From Candidatus Yanofskyibacteriota bacterium (GTDB taxonomy: Bacteria > Patescibacteriota > Minisyncoccia > 2-02-FULL-40-12 > GWA2-44-9): a DNA stretch of 40,824 bases. The notes below the pieces were generated by a model that was given only the letters and a program-made list of their open reading frames with translations, did no database searches and had not been told where the DNA came from. Position numbers and translations under genes: made by a program. This document shows positions 23,043 to 31,178 of this stretch, in pieces; the first letter of the stretch is position 1, and the number at the start of each line of letters is the position of its first letter. The stretch is from NCBI GenBank assembly GCA_016185505.1, contig JACPNL010000028.1, positions 1 through 40,824 on the forward strand, written 5' to 3'.

Positions 23043-23654
23043 ATGAAGTTTATCCTAGGAAAAAAATTAGGAATGTCCCAGATATTTAACGAGGATGGCG
23101 CCGTAATACCTGTTACGGTCATTGAAGCGGAGCCGAATGTTGTTACCCAGGTAAAGACGAAGGACAAAGACGGGTACGAAGCAGTGCAAGTCAAAAGTCA
23201 AAAGTCAAAAGGTAAAAATCAGAAGAAAGAATTCAAAATCGACCAACAACCAACAACCAACAACCAACAACCAAATGTTGGGGACAAAATTGACGTATCA
23301 GTTTTTTCTGAAGGCGATATTGTAAAAGTCAGCGGAGTGTCGAAAGGAAAGGGTTTTGCCGGCGTGATGAAGAGGCATAATTTTTCAGGGATGCCTTTTA
23401 GCCACGGACATCATCATGTTGCCAGACACGGCGGTTCTATCGGGCAGAGATTTCCCCAGCATACTTTGAAAGGCATGAGAATGGCGGGGCGTATGGGCGG
23501 CGTGAAAGCAACTACGCGAGGATTGAAAGTTGTAAAAGTCGACGCGGAGAATAATCTGATCGCGGTTAAGGGCGCAGTGCCGGGGAATAAGGGAGGACTG
23601 CTTGCGATACAATCACAAGATAAATCAAATATTAAAAATCAAAAATCAAAATGA
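23043..23654 (+). CDS. rplC: Ribosomal protein uL3, with repeat-derived linker and tail
   Basis: Early-assembly large-subunit protein, 203 residues. Core motifs: ILGKKLGMSQIFNEDG, KGKGFAGVMKRHNF, HGHHHVARHGGSIGQRFPQ, GMRMAGRMGG. It has a real Shine-Dalgarno site (TAGGAGG, 5 nt from ATG), rare in this cluster. Between beta strands, residues 51-78 form a Lys/Gln/Asn-rich insertion (DQQPTTNNQQP at 67-77) encoded by a CAACAAC tandem repeat. The C-terminal DKSNIKNQKSK is encoded by the edge of the family-A spacer, so the gene has run into the repeat. Confidence 0.96.
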   Translation: MKFILGKKLGMSQIFNEDGAVIPVTVIEAEPNVVTQVKTKDKDGYEAVQVKSQKSKGKNQKKEFKIDQQPTTNNQQPNVGDKIDVSVFSEGDIVKVSGVSKGKGFAGVMKRHNFSGMPFSHGHHHVARHGGSIGQRFPQHTLKGMRMAGRMGGVKATTRGLKVVKVDAENNLIAVKGAVPGNKGGLLAIQSQDKSNIKNQKSK

Positions 23655-23721
23655 CAAATCAAAATTCAAAAATTTTTTATTTTTAATCTGTGTTTTTGGT
23701 ATTTGATATTTAATTTTTAAT
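23616..23721. repeat. Family-A spacer (rplC-rplD), overlapping the rplC tail
   Basis: Starts inside rplC (AAATCAAATATTAAAAATC) and ends TTTGATATTTAATTTTTAAT at the rplD ATG. A shorter version without the GATGACAG core. Confidence 0.85.
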
Positions 23722-24351
23722 ATGGAAGTTGTTTTATACAATCAAAGCGCCGAGAACATAGGAAATGTCGAACTGCCTGACTCTGTGTTTGCCGTTCCTT
23801 CAAACAACGACCTGCTCCATCAGGTTGTCTCATCGTTGATGGCCAACAAGAGACAGGTCATAGCTCATGCCAAAACAAGGTCGGAGGTTCGAGGCGGCGG
23901 CAAAAAGCCCTGGCGGCAAAAGGGCACAGGCAGGTCAAGACACGGGTCCATACGGTCACCCATATGGAAAGGCGGAGGAGTGACATTCGGTCCGACAAAA
24001 GAAGTTAATTTTAAGAAAAAGATCGGAAAAAAGACGGCACGCAAAGCGCTACTTGTCGCATTGAGCGAGAAGGCAAGAAGCAACGGTATTGTTGTTGTTG
24101 ATGAAATAAAATTGAACGGCCCCAAAACAAAAGAAGCTGCCAACATCCTTAAATCATTTAATAATAATTTAAACAGAACGGGGAGTATGCTAATAATAAC
24201 TCCCTCAACGGATAAGGACTTGTACAGAGCAACAAAGAATATACAGAAAGTAGGAGTGATCGAGGCGAGGAACCTGAATACTTTGGAGATTCTTTCGCAC
24301 AAAAATATAATGATTTTCAAGGATGTTTTGGGCGTATTGGTTAATAAATAA
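23722..24351 (+). CDS. rplD: Ribosomal protein uL4
   Basis: Large-subunit exit-tunnel protein and, in many bacteria, S10-operon autoregulator. 209 residues: MEVVLYNQ, AKTRSEVRGGGKKPWRQKGTGRSRHGS, SPIWKGGGVTFGP, and the C-terminal Rossmann-like part ending VLGVLVNK. Confidence 0.97.
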   Translation: MEVVLYNQSAENIGNVELPDSVFAVPSNNDLLHQVVSSLMANKRQVIAHAKTRSEVRGGGKKPWRQKGTGRSRHGSIRSPIWKGGGVTFGPTKEVNFKKKIGKKTARKALLVALSEKARSNGIVVVDEIKLNGPKTKEAANILKSFNNNLNRTGSMLIITPSTDKDLYRATKNIQKVGVIEARNLNTLEILSHKNIMIFKDVLGVLVNK

Positions 24352-24484
24352 AAAACCAAAAATCAAAATGCAAAAATACATATTAAAAATCAAAGATGAC
24401 AGCGAAGATAGGGCAAGAATCCAAGAAACTTTTTAATCTTTGATTTGTGTTTTTGATATTTGATATTTAATTTTTAATATAAAC
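24352..24484. repeat. Family-A spacer (rplD-rplW)
   Basis: Full-length copy with TGCAAAAATACATATTAAAA, ATCAAAGATGACAG core and 3' side TTTAATCTTTGATTTGTGTT, very similar to 26302-26435. Confidence 0.88.
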
Positions 24485-24886
24485 ATGAAATTGGGGATTT
24501 TTAGAAAAGACAATAAAAAAGAAAAGAGTGAGACTCCGAAAGAATTCGGTGAGGTTGGCGCGGAGAAAACTGGTGAAGACAACTCTCAACATATCGATAT
24601 GTCGAAATTTCGAAATTTCGAGTATGGTGTTTTGAAGGGTTTTTATGTAAGTGAAAAGGCCTCGGGACTTGCTTCATTCAACCAGTATGTTTTTAAGGTG
24701 TTTGATAACGCGACAAAGAATGAGGTCAAAAAAGAGGTTGAAAAAAATTTTAGTGTTAAGGTCAAGGGAATCAAAGTAGTAAATTTACCGAGGAAAAGCA
24801 GGACCGTGGGCCGCCATAAGGGTTTTAAGCGGGGGGTTAAGAAAGCAGTCGTAGTATTAGAGAAAGGATACGACATAAAACAATGA
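24485..24886 (+). CDS. rplW: Ribosomal protein uL23, N-terminally extended
   Basis: Large-subunit protein at the exit tunnel and SRP/trigger-factor dock. 133 residues with a charged N-terminal extension of about 48. The core runs GVLKGFYVSEKASGLASFNQYVFKV to VNLPRKSRTVGRHKGFKRGVKKAVVVL. The short repeat TCGAAATTTCGAAATTTCGA (24602-24621) encodes the SKFRNFE junction. Confidence 0.94.
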   Translation: MKLGIFRKDNKKEKSETPKEFGEVGAEKTGEDNSQHIDMSKFRNFEYGVLKGFYVSEKASGLASFNQYVFKVFDNATKNEVKKEVEKNFSVKVKGIKVVNLPRKSRTVGRHKGFKRGVKKAVVVLEKGYDIKQ

Positions 24887-25028
24887 AATTATTCTAATTA
24901 TACTAATTAACCTAATTATTCTAAATAATGTCCAATGTCCAATTCCCGAATGTTCCAAAAAATTTAGTCATTAGGTTATTGGGATTTATTTAGGTCAATT
25001 AGAATAATTAGAGCAATTAGGTTAATTT
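24887..25028. repeat. Family-B spacer (rplW-rplB)
   Basis: 5' side AATTATTCTAATTATACTAA, TTAACCTAATTATTCTAAAT; 3' side TTTAGGTCAATTAGAATAAT and AGAGCAATTAGGTTAATTTA next to the rplB ATG: self-complementary ends. Confidence 0.88.
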
Positions 25029-25853
25029 ATGAAAAACTATAGCCCCACAACTCCATCCAGGAGACATATGACGGGATACGATTTTAGTCGGTTATCAAAA
25101 ACCGGGCTGTTAAAGTCGGCCACGAAAGGGCTCAAAAGATCTTGGGGGAGGAACAATAAGGGCAGAGTAACTGCTAAATACCGGGGCGGAGGCGCCAAGA
25201 GATCATATAGAGAGATTGATTTCAAGCAGAACAAGTTGAATGTTCCCGGCGGGGTATTTTCAATAGAATATGATCCGAACAGAACGACCAGAATAGCAAG
25301 AATAAACTATGCCGACGGCGAAAGAAGGTATGTTTTGGCTCCCCAAGACCTGAAAGTTGGAGATGAGATAATTACAGCCGAAAAGTCGCCGTTGCGGCCC
25401 GGAAACAGAATGAAGTTAAAGAACATACCCCAAGGTTCAATTGTCCACAATGTTGAGTTACGACCTGGTCAGGGCGGCAAGCTAATAAGATCTGCTGGCA
25501 GCGGGGCGACGGTGCTTGCTAGCGAGGGTGGTTATGTCCAGTTAGTTATGCCTTCATCGGAGACGAGGATAATATCTGGAGAAAGTTATGCTTCAATAGG
25601 GCAACTGTCCAATATGGAGCACAGCTCGATTGTATTAGGTAAGGCCGGGAGGACAAGATGGTTGGGCAGGAGACCTAAAGTCAGAGGCACGGCGATGAAT
25701 CCGGTAGACCATCCCTACGGCGGAGGAGAAGGCCGGCAGGGCCGGGGAACAAGAAGGCCCAAGACGGCCCAGGGTAAGATAACCGGCGGACGGAAGACAA
25801 GGAACAAGAAAAAGAAATCGAATAAATTCATTGTGCGCAGACGAACAAAATAA
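25029..25853 (+). CDS. rplB: Ribosomal protein uL2
   Basis: Large-subunit protein needed for peptidyl transfer and subunit joining. 274 residues, normal length: [70 protein letters not shown], then the signature [17 protein letters not shown]. Confidence 0.98.
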   Translation: MKNYSPTTPSRRHMTGYDFSRLSKTGLLKSATKGLKRSWGRNNKGRVTAKYRGGGAKRSYREIDFKQNKLNVPGGVFSIEYDPNRTTRIARINYADGERRYVLAPQDLKVGDEIITAEKSPLRPGNRMKLKNIPQGSIVHNVELRPGQGGKLIRSAGSGATVLASEGGYVQLVMPSSETRIISGESYASIGQLSNMEHSSIVLGKAGRTRWLGRRPKVRGTAMNPVDHPYGGGEGRQGRGTRRPKTAQGKITGGRKTRNKKKKSNKFIVRRRTK

Positions 25854-25855
25854 AA

Positions 25856-25943
25856 CTACAAATTACAAATTTACCAAATATACAAATCTACAAATAAATA
25901 AAATTCGTAGATTCGTACATTCGAGAAGATTCGTAATTTGTAG
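25856..25943. repeat. Family-C spacer (rplB-rpsS)
   Basis: 88-nt unit, essentially identical to 22949-23036 upstream of rplC. Palindromic ends CTACAAATTACAAAT and ATTCGTAATTTGTAG. Confidence 0.92.
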
Positions 25944-25956
25944 GAAAACGAGCGAT

Positions 25957-26301
25957 ATGTCGCGAAGTTTAAAAAAAGGTCCATATGTTGACGAAAGATT
26001 GCTGAAAAAGATCAGCAACTTAAAGGCGGGCGATAAAACCATAATCAAGACCTGGTCGCGAGCTTGTACGATAGTTCCGGAGATGATAGGTTTTACGTTC
26101 GGCGTACACAACGGCAGAGTGCATATTCCAGTGTTCATTACTGAAGACATGGTCGGACATAAGCTGGGAGAGTTCGCTTCTACCAGGAAATTCGTAAGGC
26201 ACGGAGGCAAAATGCAGAAAGAGCAGGAAGCGGCGCAAAGACAGAAAGAGATAGATGCGGCACAAGCAGCGAAGGCAGCACCAGAGGAAGCCAAGAAATA
26301 A
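25957..26301 (+). CDS. rpsS: Ribosomal protein uS19
   Basis: Small-subunit head protein. 114 residues, about 20 longer than usual because of an Ala/Glu/Lys-rich C-terminal tail ([20 protein letters not shown]). Core: [54 protein letters not shown]. An in-frame reading from 25831 runs through rplB and the spacer and is rejected. Confidence 0.96.
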   Translation: MSRSLKKGPYVDERLLKKISNLKAGDKTIIKTWSRACTIVPEMIGFTFGVHNGRVHIPVFITEDMVGHKLGEFASTRKFVRHGGKMQKEQEAAQRQKEIDAAQAAKAAPEEAKK

Positions 26302-26435
26302 AAAATTAAAAATCAAAATGCAAAAATACATATTAAAAATCAAAGATGACAGAAAAGATAGAGCAAAAATTTAAAAAGCTTTTTAATCTTTGGTTTGTAT
26401 TTTTAATGTTTGATATTTAATTTTTGATATAAGAT
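26302..26435. repeat. Family-A spacer (rpsS-rplV)
   Basis: Close copy of 24352-24484, differing mainly in the loop (GATGACAGAAAAGATAGAGC) and near the rplV start. Confidence 0.88.
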
Positions 26436-26969
26436 ATGGCACAAGTCACGGCAAAACTGAATAACTTGCGATTAGCTCCTCGAAAAGTTAGGGCTGTGGT
26501 TAATTTGATAAAAGGCAAGAACGTCCTTGATGCTCTCGCCCAGCTGGAAGCGCTGGTTAAGCGTTCCGGTTCGTCTGTTGCCAAACTATTGAGGTCGGCC
26601 ATAGCCAATGCCGAAAATAACAATAATATGGTAAAGGAGAACTTGTATGTCAAAAGCATTAATGTTGACGAAGGTGTTAAATTAAAAAGATTCAAACCGA
26701 AGGGTTTCGGGAGGGTCTCACCGATAGAAAAGAAAACAAGCCGCATAAGATTGGTACTGGCGGAAAAGGTGGCCGGACTAAAGAGAACGCCGGCTGAAAA
26801 AAAGATCAAAGAAAAGACGATTGAACAAACACAGACGCCAGACAGACAAGAGGTAAAAAAGCCCCTTGACTTGGCTCGGGGCAAGCCGGAAGTTAAGACA
26901 GAGTTAGGTCGGAAAGAAGGAGTATTAAAGGGATTAGGCAGAAGAATGTTTCAAAGGAAATCAATTTAA
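26436..26969 (+). CDS. rplV: Ribosomal protein uL22, C-terminally extended
   Basis: Large-subunit exit-tunnel protein. 177 residues; core (about 1-112) has LRLAPRKVRAVVNLIKGKNV and GFGRVSPIEKKTSRIRLVL. The extra 65 residues are Lys/Glu-rich, and part (PLDLARGKP) is encoded by a GCCCC...GGGGC inverted repeat at 26861-26882. Confidence 0.95.
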   Translation: MAQVTAKLNNLRLAPRKVRAVVNLIKGKNVLDALAQLEALVKRSGSSVAKLLRSAIANAENNNNMVKENLYVKSINVDEGVKLKRFKPKGFGRVSPIEKKTSRIRLVLAEKVAGLKRTPAEKKIKEKTIEQTQTPDRQEVKKPLDLARGKPEVKTELGRKEGVLKGLGRRMFQRKSI

Positions 26970-27075
26970 GACCGCCGATAAGTCGCTGATAGGTACGCCG
27001 ATACGACGCTGAAAATTCAGCGATAGGTCAGCGTAATAATCAGCGTTAATTCAGCGGTAGTGAGCGTAGCGAAAC
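26970..27075. repeat. Family-E spacer (rplV-rpsC)
   Basis: Tandem, partly self-complementary CGCTGATAGG/ATTCAGCG/AATCAGCG units, including CGCTGAAAATTCAGCG. Unrelated in sequence to families A-D but similar in design and position. Confidence 0.75.
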
Positions 27076-27711
27076 ATGGGGCAGAAAATATCACCAACAT
27101 CATTGAGAGTAGGTATAAATAAGGATTGGGCATCCCGCTGGTTTGGGCACAAGAAATATGTGGGTTATTTGAAGGACGATGTTGCTGTGAGGGATTTTCT
27201 TAATAAGAAATTAAAGAATATGGCTGTTGACAGAATAGAGATTGAAAGAGGGACTGATGCGTTGAACGTATTAATATTTACCGCAAGGCCGGGTTTGATA
27301 ATCGGAAGAGGCGGCACTGGAGCGGAAGACCTGAAACTATCGCTCCGTAATCTTCTTAAGAGAAAAGTAGGGATTAGGATAGAGATACAGGAAATAAAGA
27401 GTCCGGAGGCATCGGCATCCATAATGGCCGAATCGATAGTTGATCAGATAGAGAAAAGAATACCCTTCAGAAGAGTGATAAAACAGACGCTTTCAAAAAT
27501 CATGGCAAACAAAGACGTAAAGGGAGCTAAGATACAAATCGGTGGTCGTTTGGATGGAGCCGAGATTGCAAGATCAGAACATCTTGAAGAAGGGAGTTTA
27601 CCCCTCCAGACGTTAAGAGCTGACATTGATTTTGCGAGAGCAACCGCGACAACGACTTATGGCACGATCGGGATTAAGGTTTGGATATATAAGGGAGAAA
27701 AATTTGATTAA
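27076..27711 (+). CDS. rpsC: Ribosomal protein uS3
   Basis: Small-subunit mRNA-entry protein. 211 residues: [20 protein letters not shown] domain with [41 protein letters not shown] and [15 protein letters not shown]. Confidence 0.98.
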   Translation: MGQKISPTSLRVGINKDWASRWFGHKKYVGYLKDDVAVRDFLNKKLKNMAVDRIEIERGTDALNVLIFTARPGLIIGRGGTGAEDLKLSLRNLLKRKVGIRIEIQEIKSPEASASIMAESIVDQIEKRIPFRRVIKQTLSKIMANKDVKGAKIQIGGRLDGAEIARSEHLEEGSLPLQTLRADIDFARATATTTYGTIGIKVWIYKGEKFD

Positions 27712-27803
27712 CTACGAATTACAAATAATCACAAATATACAAATCTACAAATAAATAAAATTCGTAGATTAGTACATTCGTAAAGATTCGTAATTTGTAG
27801 TAG
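27712..27803. repeat. Family-C spacer (rpsC-rplP)
   Basis: Diverged family-C copy: CTACGAATTACAAATAATC on the 5' side and AGATTCGTAATTTGTAG on the 3' side, same centre (ACAAATAAATAAAATTCGTA) as the other copies. Confidence 0.88.
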
Positions 27804-27806
27804 ATA

Positions 27807-28211
27807 ATGTTGCAACCATCACGAGTAAAACATACGAAAGTCCACAAGGGCAAATTAAAGGGGCGTACTTCCAGGGGCGCGGAGTTAAGTTTTGGAACTT
27901 TTGGATTGAAGGCCGAAGAGTCGTCATGGCTTAAGTCAAATCAGCTTGAATCAGCCCGAAAGGTTATGGCCAGATTCATTCAAAGAGGAGGCAAGATATG
28001 GATCAGAGTTTTTCCGGATAAACCTCGAACTGCCAAAAGCGCCGAAGTTGGGATGGGCGGAGGCAGAGGCGCCTTATCGCATTTTGTGGTTCCGGTCGAA
28101 GCGGGGAGAGTGGTATTCGAAATAGATGGTTTGTTGGAAGACCAGGCCAGGGAAGCGTTGCGTTTGGCCGCGCACAAATTGCCGATAAAGACACGCATCG
28201 TAAAACGATAA
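27807..28211 (+). CDS. rplP: Ribosomal protein uL16
   Basis: Large-subunit protein near the A site. 134 residues: MLQPSRVKHTKVHKGKLKG, SFGTFGLKAEE, RGGKIWIRVFPDKP, MGGGRGALSHFVVPVEAGRV, AHKLPIKTRIVKR. Normal length and motifs. Confidence 0.97.
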   Translation: MLQPSRVKHTKVHKGKLKGRTSRGAELSFGTFGLKAEESSWLKSNQLESARKVMARFIQRGGKIWIRVFPDKPRTAKSAEVGMGGGRGALSHFVVPVEAGRVVFEIDGLLEDQAREALRLAAHKLPIKTRIVKR

Positions 28212-28295
28212 ATCAAATATCAAACATCAAAAATCAAAATGACAAATCAAAATTCAAAAATTTTTAATCTCTGATCTGTATTTTTGATTTATATT
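28212..28295. repeat. Family-A spacer, short form (rplP-rpmC)
   Basis: AAATCAAATATCAAACATC on the 5' side and TTTTTAATCTCTGATCTG, TTTTTGATTTATATT on the 3' side; about 85 nt, lacking the central core. Confidence 0.78.
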
Positions 28296-28490
28296 ATGAA
28301 ACCAGCCGATTTACAAAACAAAACCCCGAACGAATTGACGAATTTGCTTCAAGAGCATAAAACAAAACTGGCCAAGTTGAGTTTTGAGCTGGAAGCCAAT
28401 ACATTAAAGGATACGAGCCAAGTTAAAAAAACCAAGAAAGAGATAGCAAGGATTTTAACTGTTTTAAGAAAAAGTGAGAGTAGAGTGTAG
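28296..28490 (+). CDS. rpmC: Ribosomal protein uL29
   Basis: Large-subunit two-helix protein at the tunnel exit. 64 residues from ATG 28296: MKPADLQNKTPNELTNLLQ, LAKLSFELEANTLKDTSQVKKTKKEIARILTVL with the last part typical. An upstream TTG at 28284 is spacer sequence. Confidence 0.93.
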   Translation: MKPADLQNKTPNELTNLLQEHKTKLAKLSFELEANTLKDTSQVKKTKKEIARILTVLRKSESRV

Positions 28491-28548
28491 AAAGTAGAAT
28501 GTAGTTAAAACAAAAACAACATTCCACATTCCACATTCCACATTCAAA
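28491..28548. repeat. Short tandem spacer (rpmC-rpsQ)
   Basis: AGTAGAATGTAG on one side and tandem CATTCCACATTCCA on the other: another sequence-unrelated, weakly self-complementary junction spacer. Confidence 0.6.
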
Positions 28549-28782
28549 TTGTCTCGAATATTAAAAGGAACGGTCGTATCAGACAAAATGCAGAAAACTG
28601 TGGTAGTTGAGGTTTCGCGGATGCAAAAACACTCGAAGTATAAAAAATATTATAGTGTGACCCAGAAGTTCAAAGCGCATGACGAAGAAGGCCGGTACCA
28701 CACGGGAGACAAGGTTTTAATAAAGGAAACAAAACCGATATCGAAAGAAAAAAGATGGATAGTGATTGGCAAGAGCCAATAA
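28549..28782 (+). CDS. rpsQ: Ribosomal protein uS17, TTG start
   Basis: Small-subunit primary rRNA-binding protein. 77 residues: [53 protein letters not shown]. The only start consistent with the family N-terminus is TTG at 28549, right at the end of the CATTCCA spacer, with no ribosome site. Confidence 0.94.
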   Translation: MSRILKGTVVSDKMQKTVVVEVSRMQKHSKYKKYYSVTQKFKAHDEEGRYHTGDKVLIKETKPISKEKRWIVIGKSQ

Positions 28783-29049
28783 ATTGACCTAATTATACTA
28801 ATTAACCTAATTATTCTAAACAAATCCCAATGCCCAAAATCATCAAAACACAAAACACAGGAACCAAAGCACAAATAAAACACAAACTACCGAAAACACA
28901 AAACCCAAACCCGTCGTTTCGTTGTTTGTGCTTTAAAGATGTTTGTGTTTTTGGCCTTTATTTGTGTTTTGTGTAATTTGTGCTTTTCAAGCTATTGGGA
29001 TTTATTTAGGTCAATTAGAGCAATTAGAATAATTAGAAATTTATAAAAT
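28783..29049. repeat. Nested family-B spacer (rpsQ-rplN)
   Basis: Outer family-B ends (ACCTAATTATACTAATTAAC and TTTAGGTCAATTAGAGCAAT) enclose a second inverted pair rich in ACAAAACACAGG/CACAAATAAAACACAAA and its complement TTTGTGTTTTTGGCC/TTTATTTGTGTTTTGTG. A spacer inside a spacer; 267 nt in all, no gene. Confidence 0.82.
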
Positions 29050-29415
29050 ATGCTTCAATTAAGGTCAATAGTAAGTGTGGCAGATAACAGCGGGGCTAAA
29101 AAGGTTGGCGTGTTTAAGGTACTTGGAGGGTCAAAGAAAAGGTATGCTCGCATAGGAGACATTGTTGTTGTGTCGGTAAAAGTTGCCGAACCGAGAAAAG
29201 CCGTTAAGAAAAAAGAAGTGTTAAGAGCGGTTGTAGTCAGACAGAGACAGCCGTTCAGGAGAAAAGACGGTACTTATATTAGATTTGACGAGAATGCGGT
29301 TGTTATATTGGATGGCACTGAACCCAAAGGCGGAAGAATATTTGGGCCGATACCAAGAGAGATTAAGGAACGCGGTTTCAGCACGATTGCCTCACTAGCT
29401 GAAGAGGTAGTGTAA
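29050..29415 (+). CDS. rplN: Ribosomal protein uL14
   Basis: Large-subunit protein at the subunit interface. 121 residues: MLQLRSIVSVADNSGAKKVGV, YARIGDIVVVSVK, RDGTYIRFDENAVV-like KDGTYIRFDENAVVIL, GPIPREIKERGFSTIASLA. Normal. Confidence 0.98.
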   Translation: MLQLRSIVSVADNSGAKKVGVFKVLGGSKKRYARIGDIVVVSVKVAEPRKAVKKKEVLRAVVVRQRQPFRRKDGTYIRFDENAVVILDGTEPKGGRIFGPIPREIKERGFSTIASLAEEVV

Positions 29416-29738
29416 AAATATATTATTTAATAGATAATCATGCTTAAAAATTATTCTAATTTCTAATTAACCTAATTATTCTAAATAACCCCCCCAATTC
29501 TTTAAATTTCCAATTTCCAAGTAAACAATTTACAAACAAATTTAAATTTCCAAATATTTAATTTCTAGACCTGTTTAAAAATTTGAATAATTTGAAAATT
29601 GTTTGGAAATTAAGAAGTTTGGAACTTGGAAATTAAACAGTAAGTCATTGGGATTTATTTAGGTCAATTAGAATAATTAGAGCAATTAGGTTAATTTATA
29701 TAACGAACAAACTAAGATAACCAAAATATTTCACTTTT
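29416..29738. repeat. Nested family-B spacer (rplN-rplX)
   Basis: Family-B ends (AATTCTAATTTCTAATTAAC-like start; TTTAGGTCAATTAGAATAAT end) enclose an inner pair of TTTAAATTTCCAATTTCC and GGAAATTAAGAAGTTTGG, CTTGGAAATTAAAC strands. At 323 nt this is the longest ribosomal spacer in the window; no ORF. Confidence 0.8.
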
Positions 29739-30098
29739 ATGAAAATTAAGAAAAATGACCAAGTTCAGATGTTGTCTGGTAAAGACCGTGGGAAGGCCGG
29801 GAAGGTTTCGGTTGTTTTACCTGCCCGCCGAAGTCTTGACGAAGGCGGGCCGGGCGTCGGAAAAGTCGTTGTGGAGGGTCTGAATCTTATAAAGAGACAT
29901 GTTCGCGCCCGAAAGCAAGGGCAAAAGGGCCAGATTATTTCAAAAGAAAGACCGGTTTCCGCTTCAAGCGTTGCTTTAGTATGCAAATCCTGCGGAAAGC
30001 CGACGAGGATAGGATATAGGGTTGACCCCGACGCTTCTGTCGGGGCGGGTGGAAAAAACAAAGTTAGAGTGTGTAAGAAATGCAAGAGGGAAATATAG
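29739..30098 (+). CDS. rplX: Ribosomal protein uL24 with two palindromic insertions
   Basis: Early-assembly large-subunit protein. 119 residues: MKIKKNDQVQMLSGKDRGKAGKV (KOW motif), VVVEGLNLIKRHVRARKQGQ, VCKSCGKPTRIGYRV and VRVCKKCKREI (two CxxC). ARRSLDEGGPGV (from about residue 29) is encoded by a CCCGCC...GGCGGG palindrome, and PDASVGAGG (from about 97) by a CCCCGAC...GTCGGGG palindrome; both sit at loops where the family usually has short turns. Confidence 0.95.
   Translation: MKIKKNDQVQMLSGKDRGKAGKVSVVLPARRSLDEGGPGVGKVVVEGLNLIKRHVRARKQGQKGQIISKERPVSASSVALVCKSCGKPTRIGYRVDPDASVGAGGKNKVRVCKKCKREI
29823..29850 (+). repeat. In-frame palindrome 1 in rplX
   Basis: GCCCGCC (29823-29829) pairs with GGCGGGC (29844-29850); the centre reads GAAGTCTTGACGAA, the CCGCCGAAG...GAAGGCGG type of small repeat. 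Confidence 0.7.
30026..30045 (+). repeat. In-frame palindrome 2 in rplX
   Basis: CCCCGAC (30026-30032), loop GCTTCT, GTCGGGG (30039-30045). The same arm sequence occurs in map at 37785-37804. Confidence 0.75.
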
Positions 30099-30143
30099 AA
30101 ATTAAGAAATTGAGTAATTGAGAGATTTGAAACATAAAAGCCA

Positions 30144-30425
30144 CTATGAAGAGTGGCGAGGTTTGCGGATAATCCAATATGTGGCCAGTAAAAGGGCACA
30201 AAGCCAAGAAAACAATAAAAGAAAAGCAGGATAGCCCACTATCGGATCTGGCAGAATATCAGCCGAGATCAAAACACTTCCGGTTAGGATCATTGGCCAG
30301 GTAAGATAAAAAACAATTATTTTATCAAGCGAATTCAGTCTGGTTAAGTCAGTAGCATGCATGACAAGGACGGGAAGCCAAGAATAAACAGCAATGAATA
30401 TCACAAACTTTTTAAGGCGACCCAT
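30144..30425 (-). CDS. Opposite-strand membrane protein inside the spc cluster
   Basis: A 93-residue protein, MGRLKKFVIFIAVYSWLPVL..., with three membrane spans (about 6-24, 34-55, 62-85) and a basic tail. ATG 30425 is chosen because AAAGGA lies about 9 nt upstream, a clear ribosome site; an upstream in-frame ATG lacks one. It is divergent from rplE across 56 bp. An inserted gene here splits the spc operon between rplX and rplE. Family not recognised. Confidence 0.72.
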   Translation of the reverse strand: MGRLKKFVIFIAVYSWLPVLVMHATDLTRLNSLDKIIVFYLTWPMILTGSVLISADILPDPIVGYPAFLLLFSWLCALLLATYWIIRKPRHSS

Positions 30426-30436
30426 GCTTATTTCCT

Positions 30437-30465
30437 TTGTCAAAAAACAAATCTTGTGATAGAAT
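30437..30465 (+). promoter_or_regulatory. Promoter restarting the spc cluster at rplE
   Basis: TTGTCA (30437-30442), 17-nt spacer, TAGAAT (30460-30465); start about 30472, 10 bases before the rplE ATG. Needed because the preceding gene is on the other strand. Confidence 0.65.
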
Positions 30466-30481
30466 AACAAACCGTTCATAT

Positions 30482-31060
30482 ATGTCAAGGTTATTAGAAC
30501 AATATAGAAAGAAAGTCATTCCTGCCCTGCAGAAAGAGTTTGGCATTAAGAACGTAATGGCTGTTCCGAAAGTTGAAAAAGTTGTGGTCAATGTCGGGAT
30601 AGGGAAAATAGCAAAAGAGGATAAGGTTGTAGAAAGAATAGCAAAAGACCTAGCCAAACTTACTGGCCAGAAGCCGGTATTTCGAAAAGCCAAGAGATCC
30701 ATAGCCAGTTTTAAGGTAAGAGAAGGGGTGAATATTGGTTTGATGGCAACTTTGCGGGGGAAAAGAATGTATGATTTTATGGACAGGTTAATATCCATCG
30801 CTCTGCCACGATCCAAAGATTTCAGGGGGATAGATACAAAAAACTTTGACAAGAACGGCAACCTGAATTTAGGGATAAGGGAGTCAAGTATTTTCCCGGA
30901 AATTACCTATGAGACGTTGAAAGATGTATTCAGCTTAGAGGTGACAGTGGTGACCACGGCGAAAGACCCCGCAAAATCACCTTTAGGTGATCGCGGGGCA
31001 GGCAAACAAAAAGGGATAGCGTTATTGCGCTTGATGGGATTCCCCATTAAGAAAATGTAA
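30482..31060 (+). CDS. rplE: Ribosomal protein uL5 with palindromic insertion
   Basis: Large-subunit central-protuberance protein that binds 5S rRNA. 192 residues: NVMAVPKVEKVVVNVGIG, GQKPVFRKAKRSIASFKVREG, LPRSKDFRGID, NGNLNLGIRESSIFPEI. After VTVVTTAKD the protein reads PAKSPLGDRGAGKQKG before the normal ALLRLMGFPI end; the extra stretch matches a nested palindrome (30967-30998). Confidence 0.96.
   Translation: MSRLLEQYRKKVIPALQKEFGIKNVMAVPKVEKVVVNVGIGKIAKEDKVVERIAKDLAKLTGQKPVFRKAKRSIASFKVREGVNIGLMATLRGKRMYDFMDRLISIALPRSKDFRGIDTKNFDKNGNLNLGIRESSIFPEITYETLKDVFSLEVTVVTTAKDPAKSPLGDRGAGKQKGIALLRLMGFPIKKM
30967..30998 (+). repeat. In-frame nested palindrome in rplE
   Basis: CCCCGC (30967-30972) pairs with GCGGGG (30993-30998) and, inside, ATCACC with GGTGAT (30976-30981/30986-30991, loop TTTA). 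Confidence 0.8.
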
Positions 31061-31178
31061 AATGCAAATATCAAAATGAAAAATGACAATTCAAAATGTA
31101 AAAATAATCAGAAATCAGAAAATTTTAAATTTTACATTGTAATTTTACACTTTGATTTTTAAATTTTAAATTTGAAAC
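31061..31178. repeat. Family-A-like spacer (rplE-rpsN)
   Basis: Variant built from AAAATGCAAATATCAAAATG, TGACAATTCAAAATGTAAAA and complementary TTTTAAATTTTACATTG, TTTACACTTTGATTTTTAAA. Same architecture, diverged sequence. Confidence 0.7.

Noticed and set aside
25831-25956. Long uS19 N-terminal extension
   Set aside because: Reads through the rplB end and the family-C spacer; the family start MSRSLKKGP is at 25957.
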